64,000 nucleotides of DNA, taken from NCBI GenBank assembly GCA_964017235.1, contig OZ024936.1, forward strand, positions 9,958,496 through 10,022,495, read 5' to 3'. The position numbers were made by a program, and so were the translations under genes. Position 1 is the stretch's first letter, and the number at the start of each line of letters is the position of its first letter. Of the stretch, positions 48,301 to 60,500 are shown piece by piece. The notes under the pieces were generated by a model. The model did not search any database and had not been told where the DNA came from. It saw only the letters and a list, made by a program, of their open reading frames with translations. This DNA is from Sabellastarte sp. h YS-2021. Taxonomy: Eukaryota; Annelida; Polychaeta; Sabellida; Sabellidae.

Positions 48301-49959
48301 TGAGACTTGGGGTCCGTCTGAGTGGTTCCAGAACTTTGCATCCATGTCAGAGCTGGATTTTGCCTTGGCTTTTATGTGTTTGATCCATCTGCGTCACTGA
48401 CTGTCTTTGTTGTCCATTTGAATGATGGCTACTTCCTGGAGAAATGACCCAAGTGATTACTCTTACCTTGACAAGAATCTCGGTGCTGGCAGTTTCCTTG
48501 GCATTCATCTGAGTGATGAGTGTTTCCTTGTCACCCAACTGATTGATTGCATGTCTTTGTCAACCATTTGCACGATTGTTGTGTAATTGGCATCTATTTG
48601 AGTGGTGACAGTCCTTGGTATGCATCTGAGTGGCGGCAGACCTTTGCATCCATGTGACGACTAAATTTTATCCTGGCTTCTGACTGCTAGATGAATGCCA
48701 AGGAAACTACCAACACCATTGGGGTGATAACATTTTCCTTGATAGCCAACTGAGTAGTGACTAAATCTTGGCAACTATGAGTGGTGACTCTCCTTGGGAT
48801 CCATCTGAGTAATGGATGTTTCTTTGATATATGAGTGATGGTGTGCTTCGCATCCCCCAGAGTTTTGACTGAATCCTTGAGGTCCATAAGAATGGTCATT
48901 AGATTCTTAGTATCCATCTGAGAGATTGCTGTGTCCTGAGCGTCCATGAGTGGTGGCTGTTACCTTGGCATTAAAATGAGCAGTGGTTGTGTCATTTGCA
49001 ACCACCTGAGTGCTTCCTGTGTCATTGATATCTGAGGGAAGTGTTTGTCTTTAGAATCAGAATTGTAACCGAATCCTGGGTGTCCAAGAGTGGTGATGGC
49101 TAAGCATCTATGTGAGAGATGGGGTTTCCTGGGCATCCGAGTGGTGATTTCGTTCTTGTAGATCCAAGTTGTAACTTGATCTTTGGCATTGATTTGAGCA
49201 TTTGATGTTTCATTGGCATCAATGTGACTGGTGACTCAATCCTCAGTGTCACTCTGTTGATTGAATGCTTTAGCATCTGAGGAATGGTGGTCTCCTTGAT
49301 CTGAGTGGTGACTGAATTCATTGCAACTATGTAAATAATGACTCCTTGGAAGTCATCTGAGTGATAGATGTTTCTTTATGAAGTACCCGAGTGATAGCCT
49401 GTGCTTGGTATCCATCCGAGTGTTGGTTGGGTCCTTTTAATCTATCTCAGCAATGGCAGTTTTCTTTTACATCCATCTGAATGATTGCTGTCTGTGAACC
49501 ACCTGGCGGATTTCTTGCACTTGGCATCCATCTGAGCGATTGCTGTGTTAATGGCATCTATTTGAGTGGTGCATGAGACTTGGGGTCCGTCTGAGTGGTT
49601 CCAGAACTTTGCATCCATGCCAGAGCTGGATTTTGCCTTGGCTTTTATGTGTTTGATCCATCTGCGTCACTGACTGTCTTTGTTGTCCATTTGAATGATG
49701 GCTACTTCCTGGAGAAATGACCCAAGTGATTGCTCTTACCTTGACAAGAATCTCGGTGCTGGCAGTTTCCTTGGCATTCATCTGAGTGATGAGTGTTTCC
49801 TTGTCACCCAACTGATTGATTGCATGTCTTTGTCAACCATTTGCACGATTGTTGTGTAATTGGCATCTATTTGAGTGGTGACAGTCCTTGGTATGCATCT
49901 GAGTGGCGGCAGACCTTTGCATCCATGTGACTACTAAATTTTATCCTGGCTTCTGACTG
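42322..49959 (+). repeat. Array 2 units 19-24: dimeric (2546-bp) higher-order pattern
   Basis: Alternate units carry two linked variants. GTGACGACTAAAT has its variant G at 43567, 46113 and 48659. GGCAACTATGAG has its variant T at 43684, 46230 and 48776. The base in GTGTG[C/T]TTCGCATC also alternates T, C, T, C, T, C from unit 19 to unit 24. The homogenising unit in this part was therefore two 1273-bp units, repeated three times. Confidence 0.92.
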
Positions 49960-52900
49960 CTAGATGAATGCCAAGGAAACTACCAACACCATTGGGGTGA
50001 TAACATTTTCCTTGATAGCCAACTGAGTAGTGACTAAATCTTGGCAACCATGAGTGGTGACTCTCCTTGGGATCCATCTGAGTAATGGATGTTTCTTTGA
50101 TATATGAGTGATGGTGTGTTTCGCATCCCCCAGAGTTTTGACTGAATCCTTGAGGTCCATAAGAATGGTCATTAGATTCTTAGTATCCATCTGAGAGATT
50201 GCTGTGTCCTGAGCGTCCATGAGTGGTGGCTGTTACCTTGGCATTAAAATGAGCAGTGGTTGTGTCATTTGCAACCACCTGAATGCTTCCTGTGTCATTG
50301 ATATCTGAGGGAAGTGTTTGTCTTTAGAATCAGAATTGTAACCGAATCCTGGGTGTCCAAGAGTGGTGATGGCTAAGCATCTATGTGAGAGATGGGGTTT
50401 CCTGGGCATCCGAGTGGTGATTTCGTTCTTGTAGATCCAAGTTGTAACTTGATCTTTGGCATTGATTTGAGCATTTGATGTTTCATTGGCATCAATGTGA
50501 CTGGTGACTCAATCCTCAGTGTCACTCTGTTGATTGAATGCTTTAGCATCTGAGGAATGGTGGTCTCCTTGATCTGAGTGGTGACTGAATTCATTGCAAC
50601 TATGTAAATAATGACTCCTTGGAAGTCATCTGAGTGATAGATGTTTCTTTATGAAGTACTCGAGTGATAGCCTGTGCTTGGTATCCATCCGAGTGTTGGT
50701 TGGGTCCTTTTAATCTATCTCAGCAATGGCAGTTTTCTTTTACATCCATCTGAATGATTGCTGTCTGTGAACCACCTGGCGGATTTCTTGCACTTGGCAT
50801 CCATCTGAGCGATTGCTGTGTTAATGGCATCTATTTGAGTGGTGCATGAGACTTGGGGTCCGTCTGAGTGATTCCAGAACTTTGCATCCATGTCAGAGCT
50901 GGATTTTGCCTTGGCTTTTATGTGTTTGATCCATCTGCGTCACTGACTGTCTTTGTTGTCCATTTGAATGATGGCTACTTCCTGGAGAAATGACCCAAGT
51001 GATTGCTCTTACCTTGACAAGAATCTCGGTGCTGGCAGTTTCCTTGGCATTCATCTGAGTGATGAGTGTTTCCTTGTCACCCAACTGATTGATTGCATGT
51101 CTTTGTCAACCATTTGCACGATTGTTGTGTAATTGGCATCTATTTGAGTGGTGACAGTCCTTGGTATGCATCTGAGTGGCGGCAGACCTTTGCATCCATG
51201 TGACTACTAAATTTTATCCTGGCTTCTGACTGCTAGATGAATGCCAAGGAAACTACCAACACCATTGGGGTGATAACATTTTCCTTGATAGCCAACTGAG
51301 TAGTGACTAAATCTTGGCAACCATGAGTGGTGACTCTCCTTTGGATCCATCTGAGTAATGGATGTTTCTTTGATATATGAGTGATGGTGTGTTTCGCATC
51401 CCCCAGAGTTTTGACTGAATCCTTGAGGTCCATAAGAATGGTCATTAGATTCTTAGTATCCATCTGAGAGATTGCTGTGTCCTGAGCGTCCATGAGTGGT
51501 GGCTGTTACCTTGGCATTAAAATGAGCAGTGGTTGTGTCATTTGCAACCACCTGAGTGCTTCCTGTGTTATTGATATCTGAGGGAAGTGTTTGTCTTTAG
51601 AATCAGAATTGTAACCGAATCCTGGGTGTCCAAGAGTGGTGATGGCTAAGCATCTATGTGAGAGATGGGGTTTCCTGGGCATCCGAGTGGTGATTTCGTT
51701 CTTGTAGATCCAAGTTGTAACTTGATCTTTGGCATTGATTTGAGCATTTGATGTTTCATTGGCATCAATGTGACTGGTGACTCAATCCTCAGTGTCAATC
51801 TGTTGATTGAATGCTTTAGCATCTGAGGAATGGTGGTCTCCTTGATCTGAGTGGTGACTGAATTCATTGCAACTATGTAAATAGTGACTCCTTGGAAGTC
51901 ATCTGAGTGATAGATGTTTCTTTATGAAGTACCTGAGTGATAGCCTGTGCTTGGTATCCATCCGAGTGTTGGTTGGGTCCTTTTAATCTATCTCAGCAAT
52001 GGCAGTTTTCTTTTACATCCATTTGAATGATTGCTGTCTGTGAACCACCTGGCGGATTTCTTGCACTTGGCATCCATCTGAGCGATTGCTGTGTTAATGG
52101 CATCTATTTGAGTGGTGCATGAGACTTGGGGTCCGTCTGAGTGGTTCCAGAACTTTGCATCCATGTCAGAGCTGGATTTTGCCTTGGCTTTTATGTGTTT
52201 GATCCATCTGCGTCACTGACTGTCTTTGTTGTCCATTTGAATGATGGCTACTTCCTGGAGAAATGACCCAAGTGATTGCTCTTACCTTGACAAGAATCTC
52301 GGTGCTGGCAGTTTCCTTGGCATTCATCTGAGTGATGAGTGTTTCCTTGTCACCCAACTGATTGATTGCATGTCTTTGTCAACCATTTGCACGATTGTTG
52401 TGTAATTGGCATCTATTTGAGTGGTGACAGTCCTTGGTATGCATCTGAGTGGCGGCAGACCTTTGCATCCATGTGACTACTAAATTTTATCCTGGCTTCT
52501 GACTGCTAGATGAATGCCAAGGAAACTACCAACACCATTGGGGTGATAACATTTTCCTTGATAGCCAACTGAGTAGTGACTAAATCTTGGCAACCATGAG
52601 TGGTGACTCTCCTTGGGATCCATCTGAGTAATGGATGTTTCTTTGATATATGAGTGATGGTGTGTTTCGCATCCCCCAGAGTTTTGACTGAATCCTTGAG
52701 GTCCATAAGAATGGTCATTAGATTCTTAGTATCCATCTGAGAGATTGCTGTGTCCTGAGCGTCCATGAGTGGTGGCTGTTACCTTGGCATTAAAATGAGC
52801 AGTGGTTGTGTCATTTGCAACCACCTGAGTGCTTCCTGTGTCATTGATATCTGAGGGAAGTGTTTGTCTTTAGAATCAGAATTGTAACCGAATCCTGGGT

Positions 52901-55900
52901 GTCCAAGAGTGGTGATGGCTAAGCATCTATGTGAGAGATGGGGTTTCCTGGGCATCCGAGTGGTGATTTCGTTCTTGTAGATCCAAGTTGTAACTTGATC
53001 TTTGGCATTGATTTGAGCATTTGATGTTTCATTGGCATCAATGTGACTGGTGACTCAATCCTCAGTGTCACTCTGTTGATTGAATGCTTTAGCATCTGAG
53101 GAATGGTGGTCTCCTTGATCTGAGTGGTGACTGAATTCATTGCAACTATGTAAATAATGACTCCTTGGAAGTCATCTGAGTGATAGATGTTTCTTTATGA
53201 AGTACCCGAGTGATAGCCTGTGCTTGGTATCCATCCGAGTGTTGGTTGGGTCCTTTTAATCTATCTCAGCAATGGCAGTTTTCTTTTACATCCATCTGAA
53301 TGATTGCTGTCTGTGAACCACCTGGCGGATTTCTTGCACTTGGCATCCATCTGAGCGATTGCTGTGTTAATGGCATCTATTTGAGTGGTGCATGAGACTT
53401 GGGGTCCGTCTGAGTGGTTCCAGAACTTTGCATCCATGCCAGAGCTGGATTTTGCCTTGGCTTTTATGTGTTTGATCCATCTGCGTCACTGACTGTCTTT
53501 GTTGTCCATTTGAATGATGGCTACTTCCTGGAGAAATGACCCAAGTGATTGCTCTTACCTTGACAAGAATCTCGGTGCTGGCAGTTTCCTTGGCATTCAT
53601 CTGAGTGATGAGTGTTTCCTTGTCACCCAACTGATTGATTGCATGTCTTTGTCAACCATTTGCACGATTGTTGTGTAATTGGCATCTATTTGAGTGGTGA
53701 CAGTCCTTGGTATGCATCTGAGTGGCGGCAGACCTTTGCATCCATGTGACTACTAAATTTTATCCTGGCTTCTGACTGCTAGATGAATGCCAAGGAAACT
53801 ACCAACACCATTGGGGTGATAACATTTTCCTTGATAGCCAACTGAGTAGTGACTAAATCTTGGCAACCATGAGTGGTGACTCTCCTTGGGATCCATCTGA
53901 GTAATGGATGTTTCTTTGATATATGAGTGATGGTGTGTTTCGCATCCCCCAGAGTTTTGACTGAATCCTTGAGGTCCATAAGAATGGTCATTAGATTCTT
54001 AGTATCCATCTGAGAGATTGCTGTGTCCTGAGCGTCCATGAGTGGTGGCTGTTACCTTGGCATTAAAATGAGCAGTGGTTGTGTCATTTGCAACCACCTG
54101 AGTGCTTCCTGTGTCATTGATATCTGAGGGAAGTGTTTGTCTTTAGAATCAGAATTGTAACCGAATCCTGGGTGTCCAAGAGTGGTGATGGCTAAGCATC
54201 TATGTGAGAGATGGGGTTTCCTGGGCATCCGAGTGGTGATTTCGTTCTTGTAGATCCAAGTTGTAACTTGATCTTTGGCATTGATTTGAGCATTTGATGT
54301 TTCATTGGCATCAATGTGACTGGTGACTCAATCCTCAGTGTCACTCTGTTGATTGAATGCTTTAGCATCTGAGGAATGGTGGTCTCCTTGATCTGAGTGG
54401 TGACTGAATTCATTGCAACTATGTAAATAGTGACTCCTTGGAAGTCATCTGAGTGATAGATGTTTCTTTATGAAGTACCTGAGTGATAGCCTGTGCTTGG
54501 TATCCATCCGAGTGTTGGTTGGGTCCTTTTAATCTATCTCAGCAATGGCAGTTTTCTTTTACATCCATCTGAATGATTGCTGTCTGTGAACCACCTGGCG
54601 GATTTCTTGCACTTGGCATCCATCTGAGCGATTGCTGTGTTAATGGCATCTATTTGAGTGGTGCATGAGACTTGGGGTCCGTCTGAGTGGTTCCAGAACT
54701 TTGCATCCATGTCAGAGCTGGATTTTGCCTTGGCTTTTATGTGTTTGATCCATCTGCGTCACTGACTGTCTTTGTTGTCCATTTGAATGATGGCTACTTC
54801 CTGGAGAAATGACCCAAGTGATTGCTCTTACCTTGACAAGAATCTCGGTGCTGGCAGTTTCCTTGGCATTCATCTGAGTGATGAGTGTTTCCTTGTCACC
54901 CAACTGATTGATTGCATGTCTTTGTCAACCATTTGCACGATTGTTGTGTAATTGGCATCTATTTGAGTGGTGACAGTCTTTGGTATGCATCTGAGTGGCG
55001 GCAGACCTTTGCATCCATGTGACTACTAAATTTTATCCTGGCTTCTGACTGCTAGATGAATGCCAAGGAAACTACCAACACCATTGGGGTGATAACATTT
55101 TCCTTGATAGCCAACTGAGTAGTGACTAAATCTTGGCAACCATGAGTGGGGACTCTCCTTGGGATCCATCTGAGTAATGGATGTTTCTTTGATATATGAG
55201 TGATGGTGTGCTTCGCATCCCCCAGAGTTTTGACTGAATCCTTGAGGTCCATAAGAATGGTCATTAGATTCTTAGTATCCATCTGAGAGATTGCTGTGTC
55301 CTAAGCGTCCATGAGTGGTGGCTGTTACCTTGGCATTAAAATGAGCAGTGGTTGTGTCATTTGCAACCACCTGAGTGCTTCCTGTGTCATTGATATCTGA
55401 GGGAAGTGTTTGTCTTTAGAATCAGAATTGTAACCGAATCCTGGGTGACCAAGAGTGGTGATGGCTAAGCATCTATGTGAGAGATGGGGTTTCCTGGGCA
55501 TCCGAGTGGTGATTTCGTTCTTGTAGATCCAAGTTGTAACTTGATCTTTGGCATTGATTTGAGCATTTGATGTTTCATTGGCATCAATGTGACTGGTGAC
55601 TCAATCCTCAGTGTCACTCTGTTGATTGAATGCTTTAGCATCTGAGGAATGGTGGTCTCCTTGATCTGAGTGGTGACTGAATTCATTGCAACTATGTAAA
55701 TAATGACTCCTTGGAAGTCATCTGAGTGATAGATGTTTCTTTATGAAGTACCCGAGTGATAGCCTGTGCTTGGTATCCATCCGAGTGTTGGTTGGGTCCT
55801 TTTAATCTATCTCAGCAATGGCAGTTTTCTTTTACATCCATCTGAATGATTGCTGTCTGTGAACCACCTGGCGGATTTCTTGCACTTGGCATCCATCTGA

Positions 55901-57597
55901 GCGATTGCTGTGTTAATGGCATCTATTTGAGTGGTGCATGAGACTTGGGGTCCGTCTGAGTGGTTCCAGAACTTTGCATCCATGTCAGAGCTGGATTTTG
56001 CCTTGGCTTGTATGTGTTTGATCCATCTGCGTCACTGACTGTCTTTGTTGTCCATTTGAATGATGGCTACTTCCTGGAGAAATGACCCAAGTGATTGCTC
56101 TTACCTTGACAAGAATCTCGGTGCTGGCAGTTTCCTTGGCATTCATCTGAGTGATGAGTGTTTCCTTGTCACCCAACTGATTGATTGCATGTCTTTGTCA
56201 ACCATTTGCACGATTGTTGTGTAATTGGCATCTATTTGAGTGGTGACAGTCCTTGGTATGCATCTGAGTGGCGGCAGACCTTTGCATCCATGTGACTACT
56301 AAATTTTATCCTGGCTTCTGACTGCTAGATGAATGCCAAGGAAACTACCAACACCATTGGGGTGATAACATTTTCCTTGATAGCCAACTGAGTAGTGACT
56401 AAATCTTGGCAACCATGAGTGGTGACTCTCCTTGGGATCCATCTGAGTAATGGATGTTTCTTTGATATATGAGTTATGGTGTGCTTCGCATCCCCCAGAG
56501 TTTTGACTGAATCCTTGAGGTCCATAAGAATGGTCATTAGATTCTTAGTATCCATCTGAGAGATTGCTGTGTCCTGAGCGTCCATGAGTGGTGGCTGTTA
56601 CCTTGGCATTAAAATGAGCAGTGGTTGTGTCATTTGCAACCACCTGAGTGCTTCCTGTGTCATTGATATCTGAGGGAAGTGTTTGTCTTTAGAATCAGAA
56701 TTGTAACCGAATCCTGGGTGTCCAAGAGTGGTGATGGCTAAGCATCTATGTGAGAGATGGGGTTTCCTGGGCATCCGAGTGGTGATTTCGTTCTTGTAGA
56801 TCCAAGTTGTAACTTGATCTTTGGCATTGATTTGAGCATTTGATGTTTCATTGGCATCAATGTGACTGGTGACTCAATCCTCAGTGTCACTCTGTTGATT
56901 GAATGCTTTAGCATCTGAGGAATGGTGGTCTCCTTGATCTGAGTGGTGACTGAATTCATTGCAACTATGTAAATAGTGACTCCTTGGAAGTCATCTGAGT
57001 GATAGATGTTTCTTTATGAAGTACCCGAGTGATAGCCTGTGCTTGGTATCCATCCGAGTGTTGGTTGGGTCCTTTTAATCTATCTCAGCAATGGCAGTTT
57101 TCTTTTACATCCATCTGAATGATTGCTGTCTGTGAACCACCTGGCGGATTTCTTGCACTTGGCATCCATCTGAGCGATTGCTGTGTTAATGGCATCTATT
57201 TGAGTGGTGCATGAGACTTGGGGTCCGTCTGAGTGGTTCCAGAACTTTGCATCCATGTCAGAGCTGGATTTTGCCTTGGCTTTTATGTGTTTGATCCATC
57301 TGCGTCACTGACTGTCTTTGTTGTCCATTTGAATGATGGCTACTTCCTGGAGAAATGACCCAAGTGATTGCTCTTACCTTGACAAGAATCTCGGTGCTGG
57401 CAGTTTCCTTGGCATTCATCTGAGTGATGAGTGTTTCCTTGTCACCCAACTGATTGATTGCATGTCTTTGTCAACCATTTGCACGATTGTTGTGTAATTG
57501 GCATCTATTTGAGTGGTGACAGTCCTTGGTATGCATCTGAGTGGCGGCAGACCTTTGCATCCATGTGACTACTAAATTTTATCCTGGCTTCTGACTG
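49960..57597 (+). repeat. Array 2 units 25-30: six-unit block
   Basis: Anchors lie at 49960, 51233, 52506, 53779, 55052 and 56325. Markers: AAGTACTCGAG (T at 50660), GAGTGATTCC (A at 50871), CTGTGTTATTG (T at 51569), GTGTCAATCTG (A at 51798), CATTTGAATG (T at 52023), GAGTGGGGAC (G at 55150), GGGTGACCAAG (A at 55448) and GGCTTGTATG (G at 56010). All recur in the next block. ATGCCAGAGC at 49617 and 53436 marks an additional three-unit (3819-bp) spacing. Confidence 0.92.
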
Positions 57598-60500
57598 CTA
57601 GATGAATGCCAAGGAAACTACCAACACCATTGGGGTGATAACATTTTCCTTGATAGCCAACTGAGTAGTGACTAAATCTTGGCAACCATGAGTGGTGACT
57701 CTCCTTGGGATCCATCTGAGTAATGGATGTTTCTTTGATATATGAGTGATGGTGTGTTTCGCATCCCCCAGAGTTTTGACTGAATCCTTGAGGTCCATAA
57801 GAATGGTCATTAGATTCTTAGTATCCATCTGAGAGATTGCTGTGTCCTGAGCGTCCATGAGTGGTGGCTGTTACCTTGGCATTAAAATGAGCAGTGGTTG
57901 TGTCATTTGCAACCACCTGAGTGCTTCCTGTGTCATTGATATCTGAGGGAAGTGTTTGTCTTTAGAATCAGAATTGTAACCGAATCCTGGGTGTCCAAGA
58001 GTGGTGATGGCTAAGCATCTATGTGAGAGATGGGGTTTCCTGGGCATCCGAGTGGTGATTTCGTTCTTGTAGATCCAAGTTGTAACTTGATCTTTGGCAT
58101 TGATTTGAGCATTTGATGTTTCATTGGCATCAATGTGACTGGTGACTCAATCCTCAGTGTCACTCTGTTGATTGAATGCTTTAGCATCTGAGGAATGGTG
58201 GTCTCCTTGATCTGAGTGGTGACTGAATTCATTGCAACTATGTAAATAATGACTCCTTGGAAGTCATCTGAGTGATAGATGTTTCTTTATGAAGTACTCG
58301 AGTGATAGCCTGTGCTTGGTATCCATCCGAGTGTTGGTTGGGTCCTTTTAATCTATCTCAGCAATGGCAGTTTTCTTTTACATCCATCTGAATGATTGCT
58401 GTCTGTGAACCACCTGGCGGATTTCTTGCACTTGGCATCCATCTGAGCGATTGCTGTGTTAATGGCATCTATTTGAGTGGTGCATGAGACTTGGGGTCCG
58501 TCTGAGTGATTCCAGAACTTTGCATCCATGTCAGAGCTGGATTTTGCCTTGGCTTTTATGTGTTTGATCCATCTGCGTCACTGACTGTCTTTGTTGTCCA
58601 TTTGAATGATGGCTACTTCCTGGAGAAATGACCCAAGTGATTGCTCTTACCTTGACAAGAATCTCGGTGCTGGCAGTTTCCTTGGCATTCATCTGAGTGA
58701 TGAGTGTTTCCTTGTCACCCAACTGATTGATTGCATGTCTTTGTCAACCATTTGCACGATTGTTGTGTAATTGGCATCTATTTGAGTGGTGACAGTCCTT
58801 GGTATGCATCTGAGTGGCGGCAGACCTTTGCATCCATGTGACTACTAAATTTTATCCTGGCTTCTGACTGCTAGATGAATGCCAAGGAAACTACCAACAC
58901 CATTGGGGTGATAACATTTTCCTTGATAGCCAACTGAGTAGTGACTAAATCTTGGCAACCATGAGTGGTGACTCTCCTTGGGATCCATCTGAGTAATGGA
59001 TGTTTCTTTGATATATGAGTGATGGTGTGTTTCGCATCCCCCAGAGTTTTGACTGAATCCTTGAGGTCCATAAGAATGGTCATTACATTCTTAGTATCCA
59101 TCTGAGAGATTGCTGTGTCCTGAGCGTCCATGAGTGGTGGCTGTTACCTTGGCATTAAAATGAGCAGTGGTTGTGTCATTTGCAACCACCTGAGTGCTTC
59201 CTGTGTTATTGATATCTGAGGGAAGTGTTTGTCTTTAGAATCAGAATTGTAACCGAATCCTGGGTGTCCAAGAGTGGTGATGGCTAAGCATCTATGTGAG
59301 AGATGGGGTTTCCTGGGCATCCGAGTGGTGATTTCGTTCTTGTAGATCCAAGTTGTAACTTGATCTTTGGCATTGATTTGAGCATTTGATGTTTCATTGG
59401 CATCAATGTGACTGGTGACTCAATCCTCAGTGTCAATCTGTTGATTGAATGCTTTAGCATCTGAGGAATGGTGGTCTCCTTGATCTGAGTGGTGACTGAA
59501 TTCATTGCAACTATGTAAATAGTGACTCCTTGGAAGTCATCTGAGTGATAGATGTTTCTTTATGAAGTACCTGAGTGATAGCCTGTGCTTGGTATCCATC
59601 CGAGTGTTGGTTGGGTCCTTTTAATCTATCTCAGCAATGGCAGTTTTCTTTTACATCCATTTGAATGATTGCTGTCTGTGAACCACCTGGCGGATTTCTT
59701 GCACTTGGCATCCATCTGAGCGATTGCTGTGTTAATGGCATCTATTTGAGTGGTGCATGAGACTTGGGGTCCGTCTGAGTGGTTCCAGAACTTTGCATCC
59801 ATGTCAGAGCTGGATTTTGCCTTGGCTTTTATGTGTTTGATCCATCTGCGTCACTGACTGTCTTTGTTGTCCATTTGAATGATGGCTACTTCCTGGAGAA
59901 ATGACCCAAGTGATTGCTCTTACCTTGACAAGAATCTCGGTGCTGGCAGTTTCCTTGGCATTCATCTGAGTGATGAGTGTTTCCTTGTCACCCAACTGAT
60001 TGATTGCATGTCTTTGTCAACCATTTGCACGATTGTTGTGTAATTGGCATCTATTTGAGTGGTGACAGTCCTTGGTATGCATCTGAGTGGCGGCAGACCT
60101 TTGCATCCATGTGACTACTAAATTTTATCCTGGCTTCTGACTGCTAGATGAATGCCAAGGAAACTACCAACACCATTGGGGTGATAACATTTTCCTTGAT
60201 AGCCAACTGAGTAGTGACTAAATCTTGGCAACCATGAGTGGTGACTCTCCTTGGGATCCATCTGAGTAATGGATGTTTCTTTGATATATGAGTGATGGTG
60301 TGTTTCGCATCCCCCAGAGTTTTGACTGAATCCTTGAGGTCCATAAGAATGGTCATTAGATTCTTAGTATCCATCTGAGATTGCTGTGTCCTGAGCGTCC
60401 ATGAGTGGTGGCTGTTACCTTGGCATTAAAATGAGCAGTGGTTGTGTCATTTGCAACCACCTGAGTGCTTCCTGTGTCATTGATATCTGAGGGAAGTGTT

